Source: DASZIT01 sp963770635
Lineage (GTDB): Bacteria > Actinomycetota > Acidimicrobiia > Acidimicrobiales > RAAP-2
Assembly (NCBI GenBank): GCA_963770635.1
Contig: CAVYQI010000004.1
Coordinates: 434,001-498,000, forward strand
Length of the DNA stretch: 64,000 nt
Direction of reading: 5' to 3'
The notes beneath the pieces are model-generated. The model searched no databases. It was not told the origin of the DNA and saw only the letters and a list, made by a program, of their open reading frames with translations. The stretch's first letter is position 1; each line of letters begins with the position of its first letter. Positions 28,553 through 37,720 of this stretch are shown here, piece by piece. Position numbers and translations under genes: made by a program.

Positions 28553-31500
28553 TCAGGTCGCCGCCATGCCGACGATTGGCCGGTTGAGGGGCTGGCCACC
28601 CATCGAGCCGTTGAAGGGGGCGTCACCGAAGGCGAAGATCCCGCCGTCGGAGGCCACGAACCAGTAGCCGCCTCCGTCGCCGGTGGAGGTCATCCCGACC
28701 ACCGGCTGGTTCAGGTGAATGGCCCCGGTGGAGCCGAAGAAGCCAGCGTTCCCGAACGCGAAGATCCCTCCATCTGAGGCCACCAGCCAATAGCCCCCGC
28801 CACTGGGGGTGAAGTCCATTCCGACAATTGGCTTGTTCAGGGGGATGCCCCCGGTGGAGCCGAAGAAGTGGGCATCCCCGAAGGCGAAGATCCCGCCGTC
28901 AGAGGCAACCAACCAGTAGCCCCCTCCGTCGGGGGTTGACGCCATGGCCACGATCGGCTGGTTGAGGTGAATGGCCCCGGTGGAGCCGAAGAAGTGGGCA
29001 TCCCCGAAGGCGAAGATCCCGCCGTCGGAGGCGACCAACCAGTAGCCCCCTCCGTCGGGGGTTGACGCCATTCCGACAATCGGCTTGTTCAGATGGATGG
29101 CGCCGGTGGAGCCGAAGAAGTGAGCATCACCGAAGGCGAAGATCCCGCCGTCGGAGGCGACCAGCCAGTAGCCCTGGCTGTCCGGGGTGGACGCCATACC
29201 CACGATTGGCTGGTTGAGGGGGATGCCCCCGGTGGAGCCGAAGAAGCGGGCGTTCCCAAACGAGAAGATCCCGCCGTCGGAGGCCACCAGCCAGTAGCCG
29301 GTGGTTGCCGGCGGGGGCCCAGAGGTCACCGTGAGGTTGAAGCTCCAGGTACCGGTGTTGCTATTGGTGTCGATCTCGGCGCCGCTGACGGCGTACACAC
29401 CCGGCCCAGTTGAGGGCGCCACACTGATCGCCCCGGTGTCGGCGACCACGACGATGCCAGAGTCTGGCGAAGCGGACTCGGCCCAGAAAACGGGCCCGGT
29501 GGCGTTGGTCACGGTGAGCTGCCCGCTGAAGCCGGTTCCGAACGGCACGGTGGCCGAGGTCGGGGGGCCCTGGATGAGGGTGCTGGTGCTGGTGAACGTC
29601 ACGGTGGCGGTGGAGGTGATGGTGGCGGCGTTGATGGTGCCGCTGATGGTGGCCGTCCCCGCCGTCGCCGGAGAGGTCAGGGTGGCGGTGTAGGTTCCGT
29701 TGCCGTTGTCGGTGACCGCGCCGAGGGTGCCCTTGGTGGTGGCGAGGGTGACGGTGGCGCCGCCGATGGTCAGGTTGGTGCCGGTGGAGTCCTTGGCTTG
29801 GACAGTGATGGTCGAGGTGGAGGTCCCGTTGGCGACAATCGAAGTTGGGCTGGCGGTGATGGTCGTCTTGGTCGCGTCAGGAGCCGCGGTGGCGGTGAAC
29901 GTCACCGTAGCCGTCGAGGTGATCGCCACCGCGTTGATGGTGCCGCTGACCGTAGCCGTCCCCGCCGTCGCCGAGGAGGTGAGGGTGGCGGTGTAGGTGC
30001 CGTTGGCGTTGTCGGTGACCGCACCGAGGGTGCCCTTGGTGGTGGCCAGCGTGACGGGGCCGCCGCTGACGGACAGGTTGGTTCCGCTGGAGTCCTTGGC
30101 CTGGACGGTGATGGTCGAGGTGGAGGTCCCGTTGGCAGTAATCGCAGTGGGGACAGCGGCGATGGTGGTCTTGGTCGGGTCAGCCGGCCCGACGGCGGTG
30201 ATCACCACCGGGGCCGCCGGGTTGGCGGCGATGGTGTCCTTGGACGTCGCCAGGCTGAAGGTGCTGGCCGGGTAGGTGCCGGCCACCGGGTTGGTGATCC
30301 CGGCAATGGTGAGGGTGGCCGCGGTGCTGGCGGCGAGCGCGCAGGTCCCACTGAGGGTGATGACGACAACCTGACCCGTCGTCGTCCCTGTGGTCGTCCC
30401 AGTGCAGACGCCGGTGAACCCGGAGGCGAAGGTGACGTTCGGGGCGGCCGGGATGACAAATCCGGTGTCAAACGTCACGGTGATGGTGTTGGGGGCGACC
30501 AGAGCGCCCGTGGACGATGGGGTGAAGCCCACCGTCCAGGTGGAGGTAGCGGTGGCCACCGCCACTCCCGGCGTGAAGGTGATGCCGGTGGGAGTGTTGG
30601 CGGCGGCGTTGATCACCACGGCGGAGGCGGGATGGGCGAGGGCGGGGTCCTGGGAGGTGGCCACGCTGAAGGCGCTGGCCGGGTAGGTGGCGGCCGCCGG
30701 GTTGGTGACGCCGGCGATGGTGAGAGTGCCGGCGGTGCTGGCGGCCAGGGCACAACCCGCGCCGGCCAGGGTGATGGTGACGACCTGACCGGTGGTCGAC
30801 GCCGTTGTCCCCGTGCAGGTACCGGTGAATCCGGTCGCAGTGGCGACGGTCGGCGTAGCCGGGAGGCCGAACCCGGCGGCGAAGGTCACCGAGATGGTGT
30901 TGGTGGAGACCAGGGCGCCGGCGGCGGAGGTGGTGAAGCCGATCGTCCAGGTCGAGAGCGCGCCCGTCAGGTTCGAGCCGGGGGTGAAGGTCACGGCGCT
31001 AACCGTGCTGCCGATTATCACCGGCAATGCCGGGTTGGCCGGGGTGACGTCCTGAGACGTGGCGACGCTGAAGGTATTCGCGAGGTAGGTGCCGGGCCCG
31101 TTGTTGGTGATGGTACCGATGGTCACGGTCCCAGCGGTGCTGTTGCCGAGGGCGCAGGTTCCGCTGAGGGTGATGGTGACCACCTGCCCGGCCTTCACCC
31201 CGGTGGTGGTCCCGGTGCAGACGCCGGTGAACGCCGAGCCGAAGGTGACCGGCGGCGAGGCTGGGACGGTGAATCCGGGCGCGAACGTCACCGTGATGGT
31301 GTTGCCGGTGGACAGGGCACCGGACGCCGAGGTGGTGAAACCGACCGTGTAGGTGGTGAGCGCGCTGGGCAACGGCGAGGCGGGCGAGAAGGTGACGCCG
31401 GTGACCGCGGTGGGGCCGATGACGATTGGGCCGGCGGGATTCGCCGGAGTGGTGTCCTTGGTGGTCGCCACGCTGAAGTTCGCAGCGGGATGGCTGCTCG

Positions 31501-32338
31501 CACCGGGATTGGTGATCCCGGCGATGGTGACCGTGGCCGGTGTGCTGTTGGCCAGGACGCAGGTCCCGACGAGGGTGATGGTGACGACCTGGCCGACCGT
31601 CGCCCCCGTCCCCGGGGTACAGGTCCCGGTGAATCCGGACACGAAGGTGACCGCCGGGGTGGCCGGGAGGGTAAATCCGGCGTCAAAGGTCACCGAGATG
31701 GTGTTGGGCGTGGCCAGGGCGCCGCTGGCGGAGGGGGTGAAGCCCACCGTCCAGGTCGAGGTGGCATTGGCCAGAACAGAGCCTGGCGCGAAGGTGACGC
31801 CGGTAGGAGTCGTGGGGGTGATGATCACGGGGGCGGCGGGGTTCGCCGGAGTGATGTCCTTGGTGGTTGCCACGCTGAAGGTGGCAGCGAGATGGGTGCC
31901 GGCTCCGGGATTGGTGATCCCGGCAATGGTGACGGTGGCCGGGGTGCTGGCGGCGAGGCTGCAGCCGGCGCCGAGGGTGATGGTGACCACCTGAGCGGCC
32001 GTCGCCCCTGTCCCCGCCGCGCAGCCGACGAACCCGCTCGGGAAGGCGACCGCCGGCGCGGCCGGAATGACAAATCCAGTGTCGAACGTAACCGTGATGG
32101 TATTGGTTGCGACCAAGGCGCCGGTGGCGGAGGGGGTGAAGCCCACCGTCCAGGTCGACGTGGTGTTGGCCAGGTTCGAGCCGGGCGCGAAGGTGACGCC
32201 GGTAGGCGCGGTGGCAGCCGATGCCACCTCCTGAGCGATGAAGGGCGCGGCTATGCCGGCGATGACCACTGCCGGGAGAAGGAGCGTGAGCGCCCGCCGA
32301 ACAAACGGCACCTTCTTCGAACGGGTTCCACGTTCCAT
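28553..32338 (-). CDS. Large secreted multi-repeat surface protein
   Basis: 1261 residues with a Sec signal peptide (basic start, hydrophobic core, cleavage after ASA near residue 42). Then: five copies of a roughly 130-residue module (TGVTFAPGS...STWTVGFTPSA...GQVVTITL...TIAGITNP...FSVAT.KD); two near-identical Ig-like Big_1/invasin domains of about 100 residues (TKTTI...NGTSTSTITVQAKD); an Ig-like linker; and six 42-residue repeats starting YWLVASDGGIFAFGDA, the last truncated at the stop. No sortase motif or carboxy-terminal membrane anchor is visible. GGGAGGA lies 4 nt before the ATG at 32338. Adhesion or surface-layer function is inferred from domain type. Confidence 0.85.
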   Translation of the reverse strand: MERGTRSKKVPFVRRALTLLLPAVVIAGIAAPFIAQEVASAATAPTGVTFAPGSNLANTTSTWTVGFTPSATGALVATNTITVTFDTGFVIPAAPAVAFPSGFVGCAAGTGATAAQVVTITLGAGCSLAASTPATVTIAGITNPGAGTHLAATFSVATTKDITPANPAAPVIITPTTPTGVTFAPGSVLANATSTWTVGFTPSASGALATPNTISVTFDAGFTLPATPAVTFVSGFTGTCTPGTGATVGQVVTITLVGTCVLANSTPATVTIAGITNPGASSHPAANFSVATTKDTTPANPAGPIVIGPTAVTGVTFSPASPLPSALTTYTVGFTTSASGALSTGNTITVTFAPGFTVPASPPVTFGSAFTGVCTGTTTGVKAGQVVTITLSGTCALGNSTAGTVTIGTITNNGPGTYLANTFSVATSQDVTPANPALPVIIGSTVSAVTFTPGSNLTGALSTWTIGFTTSAAGALVSTNTISVTFAAGFGLPATPTVATATGFTGTCTGTTASTTGQVVTITLAGAGCALAASTAGTLTIAGVTNPAAATYPASAFSVATSQDPALAHPASAVVINAAANTPTGITFTPGVAVATATSTWTVGFTPSSTGALVAPNTITVTFDTGFVIPAAPNVTFASGFTGVCTGTTTGTTTGQVVVITLSGTCALAASTAATLTIAGITNPVAGTYPASTFSLATSKDTIAANPAAPVVITAVGPADPTKTTIAAVPTAITANGTSTSTITVQAKDSSGTNLSVSGGPVTLATTKGTLGAVTDNANGTYTATLTSSATAGTATVSGTINAVAITSTATVTFTATAAPDATKTTITASPTSIVANGTSTSTITVQAKDSTGTNLTIGGATVTLATTKGTLGAVTDNGNGTYTATLTSPATAGTATISGTINAATITSTATVTFTSTSTLIQGPPTSATVPFGTGFSGQLTVTNATGPVFWAESASPDSGIVVVADTGAISVAPSTGPGVYAVSGAEIDTNSNTGTWSFNLTVTSGPPPATTGYWLVASDGGIFSFGNARFFGSTGGIPLNQPIVGMASTPDSQGYWLVASDGGIFAFGDAHFFGSTGAIHLNKPIVGMASTPDGGGYWLVASDGGIFAFGDAHFFGSTGAIHLNQPIVAMASTPDGGGYWLVASDGGIFAFGDAHFFGSTGGIPLNKPIVGMDFTPSGGGYWLVASDGGIFAFGNAGFFGSTGAIHLNQPVVGMTSTGDGGGYWFVASDGGIFAFGDAPFNGSMGGQPLNRPIVGMAAT
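28556..29296 (-). repeat. Six tandem 126-bp coding repeats (YWLVASDGG type)
   Basis: In-frame 126-bp units encoding 42 residues each (five complete, one of 37). Units 2 and 3 differ at only a few codons, so the array is recently expanded or homogenised. The motif resembles short beta-propeller-like repeats common in secreted actinobacterial proteins. Confidence 0.85.
29590..30189 (-). repeat. Two tandem Big_1 domain repeats
   Basis: Two adjacent units of about 300 bp, encoding nearly identical bacterial Ig-like domains (shared blocks NGTSTSTITVQAKDS and TLATTKGTLGAVTDN). Confidence 0.75.
30190..32220 (-). repeat. Five tandem approx. 400-bp coding repeats
   Basis: Five units of about 130-135 codons encoding the STWTVGFT...GQVVTITL...AGITNP module. 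Copies are more diverged from each other than the 126-bp units, indicating an older expansion. Confidence 0.8.
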
Positions 32339-32795
32339 GTCGTCCTCCCAGCTTCTCTCCGGTTCCATCCCGGAGTTCAGCGAGTCCTTACAATTGCAAG
32401 CAGTGCCCGCGCACTCAACCCGCACTGATCGGTTGCGACCGTTGGTCCGATCTCCGATCTCTATCGAACGTAGGTCCGAAAATGACAGCCTGTCAATCGA
32501 GGACCTGCCGATGGATCTGGTTCTTTTGCCGGTTCCAACAATCTTCACCAACCGATATATCAGTTTGAAGGGCTTGTTGAGAGTTGAGCCGTGTCACATC
32601 GTCATCGAGACGCGAAAATCGTCGCCATTACATTGGACTCATCGTCCCCGTCCGGCGCGGATGGCTGGCCTACCCACTCGGCCGGGCACCGATCCGCCAA
32701 TCCGCGCTACGTGTCGAACTCAGCCTGGAGAGCGGACGGGTTGGAGAGGCTCGGTCCTCGATCGGACCTTGGAGCTGAACCGATTGGCGACTGTC
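32339..32795. other. 457-bp intergenic region upstream of the surface protein
   Basis: Lies between the surface-protein start and the cysQ stop, both on the minus strand. It is less GC-rich than its surroundings. It holds one good minus-strand promoter candidate (32467-32496) and otherwise no recognised gene or RNA. A c-di-AMP riboswitch, found before some actinobacterial wall genes, is not evident. Confidence 0.45.
32467..32496 (-). promoter_or_regulatory. Promoter candidate for the surface protein, with palindrome over the -35
   Basis: On the minus strand TTGACA (32496-32491), an 18-bp spacer and TACGTT (32472-32467), giving a leader of about 120 nt to the ATG. TGACAG-C-CTGTCA (32483-32495) is a perfect palindrome overlapping the -35, so a regulator may bind there. 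Confidence 0.4.
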
Positions 32796-33557
32796 TCAGG
32801 CGAACTCAGCCAACGCGGCGAGGGCGGGCTTGGCCAGGGTGGGGTGACAGACGAGGAGATCGGGCAGCCACGGGTCGGGAAGCCCGTAGCGCAGCGGTGA
32901 ACCGTCGATCCGGCTGGCGTGGAGCCCGGTGGCGAGGGCGACCGCAACCGGCGCGGCCGAGTCCCACTCGTACTGCCCTCCGGCGTGGACGTAGACGTCA
33001 GCCTGGCCCCGGATCACCGCGGCGATCTTGGCCCCGGCCGAGCCCATGGCGATGGTGGTGGCTCCCAGCCGTTCAGCCACCTCCTCGGCGACGACCGGCG
33101 GTCGGGAGCGGCTGACCACCAACCTCGGCACCGGTGCCGGGGCTGACAGCGCCGGGGGCGCCGAGGTCCCGAGCACCACCTGGAGGGCGGGAAGGGCTAC
33201 CGCTCCGACAATGGGGTGGCTACCAATGGCCAGGGCCACATGGACGGCCCAGTCATCCCGGTCCTCGCCGAACTCCCGGGACCCGTCGAGCGGATCGATG
33301 ATCCAGAGCCGATCGGCGCCGGCCATGTCCGCCCCCTCTTCCGAACGGACTTCGTCGTGAGGGAACCGGGAGGCCAGTTCCGCCACCAGGAGCTCATGCG
33401 ACAGCCGGTCCCCTTCGTCACTGAGCGGTCGCCCCGACCACGGCGACCCGGATCGGAGCTCCATCAGCAGGTCGCCGGCCGCCCGGGCGAGCTCGACAGC
33501 CACGACGTGTTCCGCTTTGGGGACATCAAGATCCTGGGTCAGATCGGCGGCAGCCAC
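32796..33557 (-). CDS. cysQ: Inositol-monophosphatase-family phosphatase, CysQ-like
   Basis: 253-residue Mg2+-dependent, lithium-sensitive-type phosphatase. The metal-binding DPLDG lies in WIIDPLDGSREFGE and the family's WDSAAP motif near residue 195. The closest type is CysQ, which hydrolyses 3'-phosphoadenosine 5'-phosphate or PAPS in sulfate assimilation, but inositol phosphates are possible substrates. A sulfotransferase gene lies just beyond at 34748, and sulfotransfer releases PAP, which fits a PAP-phosphatase role. GTG start. Confidence 0.8.
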   Translation of the reverse strand: MAAADLTQDLDVPKAEHVVAVELARAAGDLLMELRSGSPWSGRPLSDEGDRLSHELLVAELASRFPHDEVRSEEGADMAGADRLWIIDPLDGSREFGEDRDDWAVHVALAIGSHPIVGAVALPALQVVLGTSAPPALSAPAPVPRLVVSRSRPPVVAEEVAERLGATTIAMGSAGAKIAAVIRGQADVYVHAGGQYEWDSAAPVAVALATGLHASRIDGSPLRYGLPDPWLPDLLVCHPTLAKPALAALAEFA

Positions 33558-33636
33558 CGGGTGCTCCTTGTCATCGGGTCTGAGATGTCGTATCTATAAG
33601 GGACGTGCCACCCTCCGTCAAACCCAGACCCCGCGA

Positions 33637-34748
33637 GTGACGGTGACCGGAGACGGACCATTGGCGCTGGAGAGCCTGGCGATTCGTGCGCCAGATGCTC
33701 GACGACCTGACCAAGACGGTCGAGAGCCGACGCCGAGACCGAGTTGGAGCTGCTCGAAGGCCTGCGGGTCCTGGCTCGGATCACGGCGTTGTGCTCCGAG
33801 CTGTCGCTCGACGTCGACGCCGACGGCTCCGTGGTTCTTCTCCATGAACACCGAAGCCCGTCTCATCGGTGGACCCAATCCCGACGGCGAGTACTTCCTG
33901 GCCATGATCGACGGCCGCCACCGCTACCGGGTCCGCGGTCGTCGGGGAACCACGCGCCTATCTCGGCTTCCAGGTGCTGGCCGGGGTCGGCCTCACCCCG
34001 AGGCGCATGGCCGCCTACATCTCCGACCGCGATCTGACGTTGGCCGACGACGGCACCTTCGCGCTTCGTCCTGGCCGCCGACGAGCCGACAGCGGAGGAA
34101 CTGGACGGTGACCAGTGGCTGGCCATTCCCGAGCGACTCGCTCGGCCATCGTCGTGCGCGAGTACATCGCCGACCGGGCCAGCCGAGACGGCCGCCGAGC
34201 TCGCCATCGAACCGCTCGATCCGCCGGCGCTCCCGGCCCCGCCGACCGACGCAGACCCTGGCCGAGCAGTTGACCGGCATGGCCTGGACCATGGCCAAGC
34301 TGACCACCCTGTACCGGACCATCCGGCCCGAGCTGCTCGATGCGCCCAACCAACTGGTCACCGCCGAGGCCGCCGAGCTCGGCGATCGGCCGACACCACC
34401 CCCGACAACCTCTACATGATCGGCACCTTCCGCCTGGCGACCCGACGAGGCGCTCGTCATCGACCTCGTGCCGCCCGACACCCGCTACTGGAGCGTGACC
34501 CTCGAGAACATCTGGCACGAGTGCATCGACCCCCGGCGGCGGCGCAGTTCGATCACCAACGCCGGCGCCGTGGCCGACGCCGACGGCACGGTGCGCATCG
34601 TCATCGCCGCCACCGATCCGGACGTCGACAACTGGCTCGACACCGGCGGCCGTCACCGCGGGTTCGTCGATCGTCCGCTGGCTCGACAACCCGGATCCGC
34701 CGGCCGGTCACCACCAGCGTGATGCCGATGGCGGAGGTGGGGCTCTGA
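33637..34748 (+). CDS. DUF1214-domain protein (many frameshifts)
   Basis: About 365 residues after bridging six or more frame breaks. In order: LALESWRFVRQMLDDL, ELLEGLRVLARITALCSEL, FFSMNTEARLIGGPNPDGEY, VLAGVGLTPRRMAAYISDRD, LTGMAWTMAKLTTLYRTIRP and the DUF1214 block LYMIGTFRLAPDEALVIDLV with PPDTRYWSVTLENIWHE. DUF1214 function is unknown; it often occurs beside lipid- or steroid-handling genes in actinobacteria. The stop overlaps the sulfotransferase ATG by one base, so the two are co-translated. The GTG at 33637 is the best start but uncertain. Confidence 0.68.
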
Positions 34749-35937
34749 TGGCGACCGGTCGTTTCGAACGCGAGCACGCCTGGTGGACGAGGCCGTGGCC
34801 GCGCACCGGCGAGGACGACTTCGGCGAGGGCAGTTGGCCAGAGGGACTCGACATCCTGCTCGACTCGCTCCGGCACGAAGCCCGGTTCAACGACCTGGGC
34901 GTCGAGATCGCCAGCTCCGAGATCGCCAACTATCTGGCCACCCGGCTGGCCATCACCGCCTGGCGGCGCGACCACCCCGAGGTGGCCGACGGGGCCGTCG
35001 AGCGGCCCATCGTCATCGTCGGTCAGCCCCGTACCGGCACCACCATCCTCTTCGACCTCCTGGCCCAGGACCCGGCCCTGCGGGCCCCGCTGACCTGGGA
35101 GGTCGACCGTCCGCTGCCACCGCCGGAGACCGGCAACCTACGGGTACCGATCCCCGCATCGCCGAGGTACAGGCCACCATCGACATGGCCGAGTCGCTCA
35201 TGCCCGGGTTCACCACCTTCCACTCCATGGGCGCCCTGCTCGGCCCAGGAGTGCGTGCGCATCACCGCCGGTGACTTCCGCAGCATGATCTTCCCCATCC
35301 AGTACCGGGTGCCGACCTACAACCACTGGCTCCTGCACGAGGCCGACCTCGGCCCCGCCTACCGGTGGCACCGGCGCTATCTCCAGCACCTGCAATCACG
35401 TCATCCGGCCGATCAGTGGCTGCTCAAGTCTCCGGCCCACCTCTGGCACCTGGACGCTCTGGCCGCCGAGTACCCCGATGCCATCGTCGTCCAGACCCAC
35501 CGGGACCCGCTCAAGGTCATCGCCTCGACGAGCGCACTGGCGGCCCACCTGCGCCGCGATGGCGACCGACGAGGTTTCCTCGATCCCCGAGGTCGCCGCC
35601 GACTACGTCGACGACATCTTCGTGGGACTGGATCGGGGAATGGAAGCGCGGACCGGGGCACCTTCCCCGCCGGTCAGGTGGTCGACGTCCACTTCGCCGA
35701 GTTCCGTGGACGACCCGTTGCTCGACCATCACCAGCTCTACGGGGCGCTCGGCCGCGAGCTCACCGCCGACACCGAGAACGGATGCGTTCCTTCTTGGCC
35801 AGCAATCCCGGCGATGGCGGCGGGGGTGGTGCCCGCTACCGCTTCGCCGACACCGGGCTCGACGCCGACAAGCCCTGCGTGAACGATCGGCCCGCTACCA
35901 GGAGCGCTTCGGGGTGGCCTCCGAACCGGTGCGCTGA
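34748..35937 (+). CDS. Sulfotransferase-family protein (many frameshifts)
   Basis: About 395 residues in the restored frame. The PAPS 5'-phosphosulfate loop is VIVGQPRTGTTILFDLL (about residues 97-113); the 3'-phosphate contact region is VVQTHRDPLKVIASTSALAA, and the carboxy-terminal end is RSARYQERFGVASEPVR. Such enzymes transfer sulfate from PAPS to a hydroxyl of a lipid, sterol or other acceptor. Frame breaks near 35140, 35245, 35570, 35655 and 35720-35880 leave all motifs present, so consensus error is more likely than decay. Confidence 0.75.
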
Positions 35938-35964
35938 GCCTCTGTCTCCCGCGGGCTGTCCGGG

Positions 35965-36647
35965 TCAGCCGGCCGGCAGCAACAGTGCGACCACATCGCT
36001 GAGTGACCGGTACACGTCTCTGATCGGCAGCCGTCCGGCCGACCATGCCCGCAGCGAGCTGTCGAGCACGGCGTCGGCGACCCGCACGATACGCATCGCC
36101 AGCTCGGGTTCGAGCCCGTCGAGGGCGGTCAGATAGACCTGGTTGGTGGTCGCATCCAGGCGGCGGAGCACGTCGATAGCGAAGGGGTCTTCGGAGACCT
36201 CCAGACGGGCGACCAATTGGCCAGTTGCGGGCGACGCTCGAACGCCCGAACCGACCGGTGCAGCGCGTCCTCCAGGCGGGAGGACGGATCGGTACCGGCC
36301 AGCGACCGGCGGGTGATGTTGGTGCCGAGGGTCCCGGCCCACTGGACCAGTACCTCGCCGAAGAGTTGTTCCTTGGACGAGAAGTAGTGGTACACGGTGC
36401 CCAGGGCCACCGACGCGCCCTCGGCCACGTCCTTGACTTGGATGCGCTCGTACTCGCGTACCTCGAGCATGGCCAGGGCGGTGTCCACGATGCGTTGCCG
36501 GCGGGCGGCCTGGTTGGTGGTGAGGCTTCCGGCCGGCGGCACCTGGTCCTGGAGCACGGTGCTCCTCACCCGCGCCCTGCCCCGGTCAGTGGGGGAATCT
36601 GTGGTCTCATTCCCGGCTCCCTTTGGCACCTCGGCGGTCATGCCCAT
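35965..36647 (-). CDS. TetR-family transcriptional regulator (one frameshift)
   Basis: About 227 residues. The helix-turn-helix is IQVKDVAEGASVALGTVYHY followed by FSSKEQLFGE (about residues 68-97). The ligand domain continues in another frame after a break near 36228 (QLVARLEVSEDPFAIDVLRRL). It is divergent from two amidohydrolase genes and faces the sulfotransferase gene. The extended amino-terminus of about 45 residues may be partly untranslated. A palindrome overlaps the divergent promoter. Confidence 0.8.
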
Positions 36648-36674
36648 CTTTCGGATGGGCGCTGACCAGGTCGT

Positions 36675-36705
36675 TTGACAAATCGAAACTAGATTCTAAT
36701 ATTAG
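36675..36705 (+). promoter_or_regulatory. Promoter with palindromic operator, tetR / amidohydrolase
   Basis: A perfect TTGACA at 36675-36680, a 16-bp spacer and TAATAT at 36697-36702 form a strong promoter toward the amidohydrolases in an AT-rich patch. CTAATATTAG (36696-36705) is a perfect palindrome over the -10, where a repressor would block transcription. The divergent TetR product is the likely binder. Confidence 0.6.
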
Positions 36706-36778
36706 TATAGACCGAGGGGCCGATATCCGCCTGCGCAGCGGCATCGGACCCCGCCGAACCGGGGAGGACTGACAACCC

Positions 36779-37656
36779 ATGGGCATGCCATCAGACATCG
36801 GCGACGGTGGACACCATGTTGGGGTTCCCCCACCCCGACATGAAAGAGGTCTACCGGTTCATCACCCGGCAGACTAAGGACACCCAGTCCAAGGAAGAGT
36901 TCGACTTCCCGGTCGAGTACATGTTCAAGGACGTCCCCGAGAAGGCACTGGAGGGCTCCGACGACCCGGTCGGGGTCACCCTCCGGGAGATGGACCTCTG
37001 GGGGATCGACAAGGGGTTGATCGGTGTGGGCGACCCGTCGGGCATCGGGGCCGAGGCGCTCAAACGCCACCCCGAGCGCTTCATCGCCTCCTCGAGTGCG
37101 GATCCCAACGACGGCATGGAAGGGATCCGGCGGCTGGTTCGCGAGCACGAGACCTACGGCATTCGGGCGGTGGGGGTGTTCCCGAGCGGCACCTTCCCCC
37201 AGGTTGCCATCAACGACAAGAAGATGTACCCGATCTACGCCAAGTGCGTGGAGTTGGGGATTCCCATCTTCTGCTGCGCCGGCATCCCCGGACCCCGCCT
37301 CAAGGCCGCCCCTCAGCACGTCGAGCTGATCGACGAGGTCATGTTCGACTTCCCTGAGCTCATCTTCGTGACCCGGCACGGTTGCGAGCCCTGGACCGAA
37401 CTGGCCGTCAAGCTCATGCTCAAGTGGCCCGGGCTGCACTACTCGACCAGCGCCTTCGCCCCCAAGTACTACCCGCAGGACATCGTCAACTATCGCCAAC
37501 ACCCGGGGAGCCGACAAGATCATCTACGCCGGCTACTTCCCGATGGGCCTCTCCATCGAACGGATCATGACCGAGATGCCGAACGTCGGATTCAAGGACG
37601 ACGTCTGGCCCAAATTCCTCCGCACCAACGCTCTTCGGGTACTCGGTCTCGACTGA
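36779..37656 (+). CDS. Amidohydrolase-2 family protein (two frameshifts)
   Basis: About 290 residues. GGGGAGGA precedes the ATG at 36779; a break near 36801 (one extra G) then leads into DVDTMLGFPHPDMKEVYRFI. A second break near 37507 separates this from GADKIIYAGYFPMGLSIERI and the end LRVLGLD. TIM-barrel features include GIRAVGVFPSG and FVTRHGCEPWTELAVKLM. Members of this family decarboxylate or hydrolyse small carboxylic acids; the substrate is unknown. It is followed at 65 bp by a second, longer family member. Confidence 0.78.
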
Positions 37657-37720
37657 TCTGCCGCTTCTCGAGGCCAAACGAATCGCCAACTGACCCAAAC
37701 TGACATTGAGAGGTACTCCT

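Noticed and set aside
28556..29296. Regular repeats that might suggest a CRISPR array
   Set aside because: 126-bp in-frame coding units without unique spacers; they encode 42-residue protein repeats.
29798..32428. 876-residue plus-strand open frame opposite the surface protein
   Set aside because: Glycine/arginine/aspartate-rich shadow of the repeat DNA on the other strand; no domain, no credible start, and the minus-strand protein has a signal peptide and clear domains.
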